From: an uncultured Flavonifractor sp. | Lineage (GTDB): Bacteria > Bacillota > Clostridia > Oscillospirales > Oscillospiraceae | Direction of reading: 5' to 3' | Length of the DNA: 47,653 bases | Assembly (NCBI RefSeq): GCF_944385615.1 | Contig: NZ_CALWXV010000016.1 | Location: forward strand, 1 to 47,653 | In this document: piece by piece, positions 40,965-47,653 of the stretch | Position numbering within the stretch: the stretch's first letter is position 1 | Layout: every line of letters begins with the position of its first letter | Position numbers and translations under genes: made by a program | Notes under the pieces: generated by a model | What the model saw: the letters and a program-made list of their open reading frames with translations, nothing else | Databases searched by the model: none | Told to the model about the DNA's origin: nothing

Positions 40965-41713
40965 CCGTTTGCCTCCCGTTCCAGCCGTTCCTTCAGCCCC
41001 TCCAGGGTCAGCCCTGTCTCCCGCCGGGGCCGCTCCACCACCAGCAGGGTGCAGCCCACCGCCTTTGCGGCCTCCGCTTTTTCCCGAAACCCGCCGTAGC
41101 CGCCGGTATCCTTGGTGACCAACACCTGGATGTCATATTGTTCCATGGTGGCCTGATTCATGGCCCGGGTGAAGGGACCCTGCATACAGAGGATGTTTTT
41201 GGGCAAAAAGCCCAAGTCCAGGCACCGCCCCAGAGAGTCCAGAGTGGGCAGCACCCGTGGATAGCATCGCTCCACCAGGCCGGGCCGGGCAAAGGCATCT
41301 AGTTCCTTGCTGCCGGTGGTGAGTAAGATATGCCCCGGCAGCTCTTCCAGTAAATCGGCGGCCCGGGCCATGCTGTCGGCCTTGAGACAGCCCTCCTCCC
41401 CGTCGGACTGCCGCAGCAGGCGGTGATAGGGTAGCCCTGCCACAGCGGCGGCGGCCTGAATGTTGTCGGTGACGGCCACCGCATAGGGGTGGGTGGCGTC
41501 CACCACACAGGCAAAGGGACGGGAGGCCATCAGCTCCTCCATCTCCTCCTGGGTGAGCCGCCGGGCGGAGAGGACAATATTAGGGTGGTCTGGAACCAAG
41601 GCCGCTCCATAGTCGGTGGCCACGCATAAGGTGACCTTCCAGCCCCCCTCCGCCAGCCACTGGGCCAGCTCCCGGCCCTCGGCGGTGCCGCCGAAGAGCA
41701 AAATATCCTTCAT
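40961..41713 (-). CDS. cbiJ: Cobalt-precorrin-6A reductase
   Basis: 250 residues with nucleotide-binding start ILLFGGTAEGRELA, CVVDATHPYAV, and LVTKDTGGYGGFREK near 193-207, all typical of CbiJ/CobK. It reduces the macrocycle of cobalt-precorrin-6A with a nicotinamide cofactor. The ATG is 4 nt after the cbiH stop. Confidence 0.95.
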   Translation of the reverse strand: MKDILLFGGTAEGRELAQWLAEGGWKVTLCVATDYGAALVPDHPNIVLSARRLTQEEMEELMASRPFACVVDATHPYAVAVTDNIQAAAAVAGLPYHRLLRQSDGEEGCLKADSMARAADLLEELPGHILLTTGSKELDAFARPGLVERCYPRVLPTLDSLGRCLDLGFLPKNILCMQGPFTRAMNQATMEQYDIQVLVTKDTGGYGGFREKAEAAKAVGCTLLVVERPRRETGLTLEGLKERLEREANG

Positions 41714-41717
41714 AGGG

Positions 41718-42452
41718 TCAGTTCTCCCGCTGGAGATAGCCCCGGGGGGTGACCATTTTCCCGTTCAAAATCTTGGTCTGGCTGTTGCCGATAAACACGG
41801 TGGTAAACATATCCACCGGGGCCTCCCCCAGCTGTCCCAGGGTGTAGAGAGTCCCTGTCTCTCCCTCTCGCCCGATGTTGCGGACAGTACCGCACACGGT
41901 TTCGGGGCTCTTGTCCCGGAGCAGGATGTCACAGGCCCGCTTCAGGTAGTCGGGGCGGCTCTTGCTGGCCGGGTTGTAGAGGCAGATGACAAAATCCGCC
42001 TGGGCGGCGGCGGTCAGCCGCTTTTCAATCTTATCCCAGGGGGTGAGCAGGTCGGACAGGGAGATCACCGCAAAGTCGTGGGTAAGAGGGGCCCCCAGCA
42101 CAGCCGCGCCGCCGCAGGCGGCGGTGATGCCGGGGATCACCTCAATCTCAATAGGGTCATATTCCTGGGCCACCTCATAGATGAGTCCCGCCATGCCGTA
42201 CACCCCGGAATCGCCGGAGCATACCATGGCCACGTTTTTCCCGGCCAGAGCGGCCTCCACGGCGGCCCGGCAGCGGTCCACCTCCCGGCGCATCCCGGTG
42301 GACAGCACCTCTTTTTCGGGAAAATCCGGCTTGACCAGGTCGATATAGGCGGTATAGCCCACCAGCAGGTCACATTCCTCCAGGGCCGCTCTGGCCCGGC
42401 CCGTCAAATCTACTCCCCCGCCGGGGCCCAGTCCAATCACCGTTACTTTCAT
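41718..42452 (-). CDS. cbiH: Cobalt-factor III C17-methyltransferase
   Basis: 244 residues. SAM methyltransferase start VTVIGLGPGG, then LLVGYTAYIDLV, VCSGDSGVYGMAGL, IPGITAACGGAAVLGAPLTHDF in overlapping parts, LYNPASKSR and the end KMVTPRGY, all marks of CobJ/CbiH. It methylates C17 with ring contraction. The start overlaps the cbiG stop (ATGA). Confidence 0.96.
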   Translation of the reverse strand: MKVTVIGLGPGGGVDLTGRARAALEECDLLVGYTAYIDLVKPDFPEKEVLSTGMRREVDRCRAAVEAALAGKNVAMVCSGDSGVYGMAGLIYEVAQEYDPIEIEVIPGITAACGGAAVLGAPLTHDFAVISLSDLLTPWDKIEKRLTAAAQADFVICLYNPASKSRPDYLKRACDILLRDKSPETVCGTVRNIGREGETGTLYTLGQLGEAPVDMFTTVFIGNSQTKILNGKMVTPRGYLQREN

Positions 42453-43438
42453 GGTATCTTCCTTCCTGCCACCGCCACGGTGACGCCGTTTTTCGCCTGT
42501 TTACGCACCAGGAGCATTCCCCCGGCCCGTACCGCCGCCCGCTCGCACACATTGTCTACCCCGGTGATCTCCCGTACAAAGGCCGACGGGGTAAAGTCCC
42601 CCTCCGCCTTTGCCAGCTCCTCCGCCGAAAAAACAGTGAGCGGCAAATCATGGGCTTGGCAAAAGGCCAGCAGGCCCGGTTCCTTTTCTTTCAAATCAAT
42701 GGTGGCTATCTGCTCCACCCCACGGGGCTCATAGCCGGTGAGGGCGGCTTCCACCGCCGCCTGAATGGCCTCCATTGGGGTCCCTTTCCGGCAGCCCACA
42801 CCCAAAATCAGCCCCTTGGGGCACAGCCGCAGGGTACGGGGAAAGGGGCCCCCTCCGGTTTTCCAGGTAACCCATACACCCAGTTCCGCCCGGCTTTCAG
42901 TCAATCCGACGGGACAGGAGTGGTTAAAGTCACTGGTAAAGCCCACCGGCTTCCCCTCCAGCAGGGCAGCGGAAACCTCCTTGGCCAGGACCCGGTCGGT
43001 GATAACCATATCCTGTTCCCTGGCCCACACGTCCACGGCAAAGAGGCCGTTGACGTCGGTGGCAGTGGATACCGCCGCCTGACCGCCGGTAAGGGCGGCC
43101 ACCTGTAGGGCCAATGCATTGGCGCCCCCCACATGGCCGGACAGCAGGGGAATCACAAACCGCCCACCCTCGTCTACGCTCACCACGGCGGGGTCGGTAA
43201 ATTTATCCTTGATATGGGGAGCGATGGCCCGGACAGCAATGCCCGCCGCCCCGATAAAAAGAAGGCTGTCCGCCTGTTCCCAGGCCCAGGCCGTCCAGGC
43301 CGTCAGACTGTCATAGGCCTGCGCCCCTACTTCACCAGCAAACCGGGCAGGCACATGGAGGGTAGCCCCCAGGGCATCGGCCAAACGCCGCCCCAGCGCC
43401 GCCCCCCGGCGGGTAAAGGCGATGACCGCCGCTGTCAC
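42449..43438 (-). CDS. cbiG: Cobalt-precorrin-5A hydrolase CbiG
   Basis: 329 residues from GTG 43438, overlapping the cbiF stop. An N-terminal domain (LLFIGAAGIAVRAIAPHIKDK, VVSVDEGGRFVIPLLSGHVGGAN in overlapping parts, TATDVNGLFAVD), a variable linker, and the C-terminal CobE-like domain (LGVGCRKGTP, FTPSAFVREITGVDNVCERAA). It opens the delta-lactone and releases acetaldehyde, a step only in the anaerobic pathway. Confidence 0.95.
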   Translation of the reverse strand: MTAAVIAFTRRGAALGRRLADALGATLHVPARFAGEVGAQAYDSLTAWTAWAWEQADSLLFIGAAGIAVRAIAPHIKDKFTDPAVVSVDEGGRFVIPLLSGHVGGANALALQVAALTGGQAAVSTATDVNGLFAVDVWAREQDMVITDRVLAKEVSAALLEGKPVGFTSDFNHSCPVGLTESRAELGVWVTWKTGGGPFPRTLRLCPKGLILGVGCRKGTPMEAIQAAVEAALTGYEPRGVEQIATIDLKEKEPGLLAFCQAHDLPLTVFSAEELAKAEGDFTPSAFVREITGVDNVCERAAVRAGGMLLVRKQAKNGVTVAVAGRKIP

Positions 43439-44190
43439 TGGCTGGCCTCCCGGAATTCATGGGTAAAGGTGGGGTCATACAGCTTGGAGCGTTGGTAATC
43501 GTCCCCCAGGAAATGCCCTATGGTGATGAGAGCCGTCTTGGTAACCTTGTTCTCTCTGGCGGTTTTGGCCAAAGTGGACACGGTGCAGCGGTATACCTTC
43601 TCCTCCGGCCAGGTGGCCTTATACACGATGGCCGCGGGGGTGTTCGGGGCATATCCTCCCGCCATCAGCTCCTCCTCCACCTGCTCCAGCAGACCGGTGG
43701 ACAGGAAAAGCACCATGGTGCAGCCGTGGCTGGCCATCTTCCTCAGCTGCTCCCCTTCAGGCACCGGAGTGCGGCCTGCCATGCGGGTGATAATGACCGA
43801 CTGGGACACGTCGGGGAGGGTGTACTCCGCGCACAGGGCGGCGGCGGCCCCCGAGAAGGAGGACACACCAGGGGTCACGTCATAGGAAATGCCCAGCTTG
43901 TCCAGCTCATCCATCTGCTCCCGGTGGGCGCCGTACAGCGATGGGTCGCCGGTGTGGAGCCGGACGGTGACGCCGCCCTTCTCCTCCGTGTCCTTCATCA
44001 CTGCAATGACCTCTTCCAGGGTCATTTTGGCGCTGTCATACACCTGACAGCCCTCTTTCTTATAGTCCAGCAGGGCGGGATTCACCAGGGACCCGGCATA
44101 GATGATGACATCCGTCTCCCCCAGCAACCGAGCACCCCGAACGGTAATAAGATCGGCCCCGCCGGGGCCCGCACCGATGAAATGTACCAT
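43435..44190 (-). CDS. cbiF: Cobalt-precorrin-4 C11-methyltransferase
   Basis: 251 residues from ATG 44190 (MVHFIGAGPGGADL), with GGAG 8 nt upstream; a TTG at 44196 is in frame but poorer. Marks: VIIYAGSLVNPALL, RLHTGDPSLYGA, YDVTPGVSSFSGAAAAL and SVIITRMAGRTPVPEGE in overlapping parts. It methylates C11 of cobalt-precorrin-4. Confidence 0.96.
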   Translation of the reverse strand: MVHFIGAGPGGADLITVRGARLLGETDVIIYAGSLVNPALLDYKKEGCQVYDSAKMTLEEVIAVMKDTEEKGGVTVRLHTGDPSLYGAHREQMDELDKLGISYDVTPGVSSFSGAAAALCAEYTLPDVSQSVIITRMAGRTPVPEGEQLRKMASHGCTMVLFLSTGLLEQVEEELMAGGYAPNTPAAIVYKATWPEEKVYRCTVSTLAKTARENKVTKTALITIGHFLGDDYQRSKLYDPTFTHEFREASQ

Positions 44191-44192
44191 AG

Positions 44193-45332
44193 TCAAATCT
44201 CCTGTCTGTATCCATGACGGGCCAACAGGTTATCTGCCGCCGCCGTTTTTCCCAAAATACCGTACTGGTTGGAGAAAAATACCGCTCCAATCTCCATCGA
44301 GCCCGCCCTGTGCCTGAGCTGCTCCTCCAGGGCCTGGGCGATGGAGGCCATCACCGGTTCCAGCAGCCCGGCCTTCTGTAATAGGGCCACGCCCGCATCG
44401 GTGGTGGGGCTATCAAAGAGGGCCCGCAGCAAGTTTCTGTCTCCCCCCGCCAGTGCGGCGTGGGCGGTAAGAGTCTCCCGCCGGCCGTCGGCCACCTTGG
44501 AATGGGTGTTCATGCTCCCTGCCGCCACCTTGATGAGCTTGCCCAGATGGCCCACCAGCAGCAGAGAGGAAAAGCCCAGCCCCACCGCGTGGTCAATGGC
44601 GTGACCAATATAGTTGCTGCAAGTGCACCGGTCCTTCAACTCCAGCCCCAGGGTCTCCTGGGCAAAGGTATCTCCATAGTTGCCGGGGGTCACCAGCAGG
44701 TCTTTCACCCCGGCGGCTTTGGCCATATCCTGCTCCAGGTAGAGGGAGTCGATGAGAGCGGCCTCGCTCATGGGCCGGACAATGCCGCTGGTACCCAGGA
44801 TGGAAATGCCCCCCTCAATGCCCAGCCGGGGATTGAAGGTGCGTTCCGCCAAAGCCTCCCCCTCCGGCACCGAGATGGTGATGGTCAGCCCGCCGGTATA
44901 GCCCGCCTGAGCCGCCTCCCGCTCCGCCTGCTCCAAAATCATCCGCCGGGGGGTGGAATTGATGGCGGCCGCCCCCACCGACTGGTCCAGGCCGGGCCGG
45001 GTCACCCGGCCCACACCGGCGCCGCCGTCGATGGTAACGCCGGGGCTATCGGTCCGTTCCGCCTTGGCACAGATCAGCGTACCGTCGGTCACATCCGGGT
45101 CGTCTCCGCCGTCCTTTCGCACCCCGCAGCAGGCCCAGCCCGGGCCAGCAGCGTGGTCCAGCAGCTCGGCCTCCACCTCAATCCCCGCCGGGGTACGCAC
45201 CCGGACGGCGGGGAGCCGCTCCCCCGTCAGCAGCAGCCGGACCGCCCCGGCTGTGGCGGCGGCAGCGCAGGTACCGGTGGTGTAGCCGCAGCGCAGCTGC
45301 CGGTTCCCCACCGGGATATACACTTCCAGCAC
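44193..45332 (-). CDS. cbiD: Cobalt-precorrin-5B C1-methyltransferase CbiD
   Basis: 379 residues from GTG 45332, chosen because a GGGGGG ribosome-binding site lies about 8 nt upstream and the family motif LRCGYTTGTCAAAA follows soon after. Other marks: RVTRPGLDQSVG, GISILGTSGIVRPMSE and LLVGHLGKLIKVAAGSMNTHSK in overlapping parts. Frames further upstream run through the riboswitch terminator and are not coding. First gene of the supraoperon. Confidence 0.95.
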   Translation of the reverse strand: MLEVYIPVGNRQLRCGYTTGTCAAAATAGAVRLLLTGERLPAVRVRTPAGIEVEAELLDHAAGPGWACCGVRKDGGDDPDVTDGTLICAKAERTDSPGVTIDGGAGVGRVTRPGLDQSVGAAAINSTPRRMILEQAEREAAQAGYTGGLTITISVPEGEALAERTFNPRLGIEGGISILGTSGIVRPMSEAALIDSLYLEQDMAKAAGVKDLLVTPGNYGDTFAQETLGLELKDRCTCSNYIGHAIDHAVGLGFSSLLLVGHLGKLIKVAAGSMNTHSKVADGRRETLTAHAALAGGDRNLLRALFDSPTTDAGVALLQKAGLLEPVMASIAQALEEQLRHRAGSMEIGAVFFSNQYGILGKTAAADNLLARHGYRQEI

Positions 45333-45353
45333 CGGACCGCCCCCCTTTCCGTC

Positions 45354-45388
45354 AAAAAAGGCCCTCCCCAAATGGGGAGGGCCTTTTT
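45354..45388 (-). terminator. Riboswitch expression-platform terminator
   Basis: Perfect 10-bp stem GGCCCTCCCC/GGGGAGGGCC (45360-45369, 45374-45383), 4-nt loop, followed on the minus strand by six T. It lies between the cobalamin aptamer and the cbiD start, so cobalamin binding is expected to end transcription here. Confidence 0.85.
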
Positions 45389-45435
45389 CCGCCGAAAAAA
45401 TGCCGCACCTCTCCACCTCAGAGTTACGCAAAACT

Positions 45436-45601
45436 GTATCCCTGCAGCGGGTTTCCTGGCTCGCGCTTCGTCCGCCGGCGCACCTTCTCAGCCCACAGGC
45501 CAATGGTTTTTCGCGCCCTTGTCCGCGCTTACAGTAGAGGTAAGACTGCGCCGGATTTCCACCGGCTTCCCCTGAAGCGGCAATGCCGCAGCTGCGGATA
45601 C
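45436..45601 (-). promoter_or_regulatory. Cobalamin riboswitch upstream of cbiD
   Basis: Aptamer closed by P1 GTATCC (45596-45601) with GGATAC (45436-45441), extended by GCAGC/GCTGC. It contains GGGAAGCCGGTGGAAATCCGGC, then GCAGTC...ACTGTAAG, and the B12-box-like GAGCCAGGAAACCCGC near the 3' end. Followed by an intrinsic terminator, it acts by transcription attenuation. The gap 45333-45658 holds this leader, the terminator and the promoter. Confidence 0.92.
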
Positions 45602-45617
45602 CATTTGATTCTTTGCC

Positions 45618-45646
45618 ATTATATCAGGGGTTGGCAAAAAAGTAAA
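45618..45646 (-). promoter_or_regulatory. Promoter of the cobalamin supraoperon
   Basis: Minus strand: -35 TTTACT (45641-45646), 17-bp spacer, perfect -10 TATAAT (45618-45623), about 17 nt before the riboswitch P1. Only this promoter is clear for the whole 25 kb. Confidence 0.65.
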
Positions 45647-45658
45647 GGTAATTTCTTG

Positions 45659-46117
45659 TCAGAGCCGTGCATCAGCAACCCTTCTCATCATGACGAAATT
45701 AGTCAATTTGACCCCATGGCGCTCCACCTGCTGTTCCCGCACCGCCTGCCAGCCCCGCCGTTCCAAAAAGGTCCGGGCGGTGAGGGAAGCGTGGGTCAGT
45801 GTTGCGCCTGGGAGCGCGTCCAGCAGCGTAGTGGCGATCCCCCGGCCCTGATAGTCTCTGTGGACATACAGCCGGTCCAGATAGCCGTCCTGCCTCAAAT
45901 CCGCAAAGCCCACGATCACCCCGTCCCACTCCGCCACCAGGGTGGTGTGTGCCTGAAAGGAGAGGTCCCAGGCCGCCAGATCCACCTGGCCGTCGGCCCA
46001 GGCGTCCAACTGCTCAGGGGTGTAATCTCTGTGGCATACCCCATGTACCGTCTGATAAAACAGCTCCGCCAGGACGGGGCAGTCCTCTGGACGGTAGGGG
46101 CGCAGGACCGGCCTCAC
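45659..46117 (-). CDS. GNAT family N-acetyltransferase
   Basis: 152 residues from GTG 46117, overlapping the stop of the P-type ATPase (GTGA) with GAGGAGG upstream. Acetyl-CoA-binding motif A is YVHRDYQGRGIATTLLDAL (about 84-102). LRPYRPEDCPVLAELF at the start and FLERRGWQAVREQ near the end complete the fold. The acceptor is unknown; it resembles small-molecule acetyltransferases of the YjaB type. Coupling to the ATPase may be only positional. Confidence 0.88.
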   Translation of the reverse strand: MRPVLRPYRPEDCPVLAELFYQTVHGVCHRDYTPEQLDAWADGQVDLAAWDLSFQAHTTLVAEWDGVIVGFADLRQDGYLDRLYVHRDYQGRGIATTLLDALPGATLTHASLTARTFLERRGWQAVREQQVERHGVKLTNFVMMRRVADARL

Positions 46118-47653
46118 CGGCGCCTCCTCATGCGGCGAGCCTTATCCCATAGCAGAGCGCCAGCCTGGCAGATCTTCAGCAGCACGCTCATCACCGGATA
46201 GGCCAGGCACAGGAACACCAGCAACACCAGCAGGGACTGAAGGGTCAGAGGACTCAGGCCAAAGCTGCCGCCAAACCACAGGATAGCCACCAACGAGGAG
46301 CCGGTCATGGCTCCCATCAGCACCCGCCGCTTCCAGTCAAAGGGTTTGCACACCTGATAGAGAACCAGCAGACCCACCGTCACCAGCAGGATGGTGGACA
46401 TGGTGGACAGCTCGTCGGTGGTAAAGCCAAAGACCAGGTAAAAGGCTTCCAGCCCCAGCACCACCACCAGATCGGTCAGGCCGCCGGGCAGAGCGGCCCG
46501 GAACACATTGGTGAGGAATTTGCCCTTGACCAGGGCATGGTTGGGCTCCAGGGCCAGGAAGAGAGAAGGAACCCCGATGGTGACGGCGCTGAGGAAGGAA
46601 ATTTGCAGCGGGGTCACCGGATAGGGGAAGGTGGCAAACAGGGAGAGAATGGACAAAAAGAAGGAAAAAATGTTTTTGACCAGATAGAGGGCGGCGGCCC
46701 GCTGGATGTTGTTGATGACCCGCCGGCCCTCGGCCACCACTTTGGGCATGGCGGCAAAGTCGGAGTTGAGGAGCACCAGCTGGGCGGCATGGCAGGCGGC
46801 ATCCGAGCCGGAGGCCATGGCGATGCCGCAGTCGGCGTCCTTCAGAGCCAGTACGTCATTGACGCCGTCGCCGGTCATGGCCACGGTGTGGCCTCCCCGC
46901 TGGAGGGCCCGCACCAGCCTGCGCTTTTGGTCGGGGGTGACCCGGCCGAAGACAGTGTAGGTCCGTACCGCCCGGTCCATATCGGCGTCGGTCTGAAGGG
47001 TGGCGGCGTCCACATAGCGTTCCGCCCCTTGGATACCCGCCTGACGGGCCACCTCGGCCACCGTCACCGGGTTATCGCCGGAGATGACCTTGACGGCCAC
47101 CTTCTGCTCAGCAAAGTACCGGAAGGTCTTGGGGGCGGACTCCCGCACACGGTTGGACAGCAGCACCAGAGCCATGGGGCATACCCGCCGGGGGTCCAGC
47201 CCCTTCTGGTCGGGCACCCCCTCATATTCCGCCGCCAGCAGCACCCGGTAGCCCTTGGCCGACCAGGGGTCTACCGCTTCCTTCAGATCGCTGTACCGGG
47301 GCCCCATGATAAACTCAGGGGCCCCCACCACATAGGCCCCGTGGCCGGGAAATACGGCGGCGCTCCACTTGGTGGCGGAGGTAAAGGGGATGGTCTGCTG
47401 GGCGTGCCAGGACGATTTGCCATGGAACTTTTTCTGCATGGCCCGGGCGGTGTCGTTGTCGGCCTCAACCGCCTGATAAAAGGCGTTCAAAATTTCCGTG
47501 ATCTCGGTCTCGGCGTACTTTTCCTCGTCCAGATACACCACCTCGCCCACCTCCATGCGGGGCTCGGTGATGGTGCCCGTCTTGTCCACACACAGCACGT
47601 CCACCCGGGCCAGGGTCTCGATGCAGTTCATATCCTGGGCCAGCACCTTGCCC
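46114..47653 (-). CDS. P-type ATPase, cation-translocating (partial, N-terminus off the window)
   Basis: The visible 513 residues start in the middle of the protein and run to the stop. Phosphorylation motif DKTGTIT lies about 23 residues in. The nucleotide domain has KGYRVLLAAEY; the hinge has VISGDNPVTVAEVA and MTGDGVNDVLALKDADCGIAM. Six C-terminal membrane helices follow. The N-terminal actuator domain and first helices are outside the window. It belongs to the broad cation-pump group like CtpE-type calcium/metal ATPases; the ion cannot be told because the transport helices seen lack a diagnostic metal motif. Confidence 0.9.
   Translation of the reverse strand, partial: GKVLAQDMNCIETLARVDVLCVDKTGTITEPRMEVGEVVYLDEEKYAETEITEILNAFYQAVEADNDTARAMQKKFHGKSSWHAQQTIPFTSATKWSAAVFPGHGAYVVGAPEFIMGPRYSDLKEAVDPWSAKGYRVLLAAEYEGVPDQKGLDPRRVCPMALVLLSNRVRESAPKTFRYFAEQKVAVKVISGDNPVTVAEVARQAGIQGAERYVDAATLQTDADMDRAVRTYTVFGRVTPDQKRRLVRALQRGGHTVAMTGDGVNDVLALKDADCGIAMASGSDAACHAAQLVLLNSDFAAMPKVVAEGRRVINNIQRAAALYLVKNIFSFFLSILSLFATFPYPVTPLQISFLSAVTIGVPSLFLALEPNHALVKGKFLTNVFRAALPGGLTDLVVVLGLEAFYLVFGFTTDELSTMSTILLVTVGLLVLYQVCKPFDWKRRVLMGAMTGSSLVAILWFGGSFGLSPLTLQSLLVLLVFLCLAYPVMSVLLKICQAGALLWDKARRMRRRR

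Overview
The window looks like the chromosome of an anaerobic, high-GC member of the Clostridia, most likely the Oscillospirales (Flavonifractor/Lawsonibacter type). That placement is an inference. It rests on Gram-positive ribosome-binding sites, a WalRK-YycHI operon, the early-cobalt (anaerobic) route to cobalamin, and the style of the mobile-element genes. No 16S or other decisive marker is present.

Region 1 (1 to about 10,960) is an AT-richer accessory island. It carries a compact minus-strand type I restriction-modification operon: XRE regulator, hsdM, hsdS, a Ser/Thr protein kinase, hsdR. The kinase start overlaps the hsdS stop. Divergent to it is the debris of a mobile element: a Cys-rich VLP-domain protein, a RepA that lost its C-terminus, and a 57-residue protein. 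Copies of one ~115-125 bp sequence in opposite orientation bracket the module, and it ends about 80 bp from the 3' end of ssrA. No integrase or relaxase lies inside the window.

Region 2 (10,988 to 20,100) is housekeeping core: ssrA (tmRNA), a cyclophilin, smpB, a MecA-like protein, and a plus-strand operon of a NUDIX hydrolase with walR, walK, yycH and yycI. A long-form hpf and a DUF134 regulator follow on the minus strand. Two copies of a four-hairpin repeat sit in the 3' regions of yycI and hemL. Several stems are preserved by compensatory base changes.

Region 3 (20,116 to 45,646) is a ~25 kb minus-strand tetrapyrrole/cobalamin supraoperon. In transcription order it is: cobalamin riboswitch with terminator, cbiD, cbiF, cbiG, cbiH, cbiJ, cbiET, cbiA, cobT, a structured spacer, cobU, cobS, a short CobU-like gene, cobC, cbiB, cobD, cobQ, cbiC, cbiK, a second cobalamin riboswitch, cbiM, cbiN, cbiQ, cbiO, cbiL, a hemA-met8 fusion, hemC, a cobA-hemD fusion, hemB, hemL, terminator. 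Together they lead from glutamyl-tRNA to uroporphyrinogen III, sirohydrochlorin, cobalt insertion, the corrin ring and the lower-ligand steps, and add a cobalt importer. The corrinoid adenosyltransferase is the one expected step not seen. Most junctions are 1-4 nt stop/start overlaps.

Region 4 (45,659 to the end) holds a GNAT acetyltransferase and the 3' part of a P-type ATPase that runs off the window.
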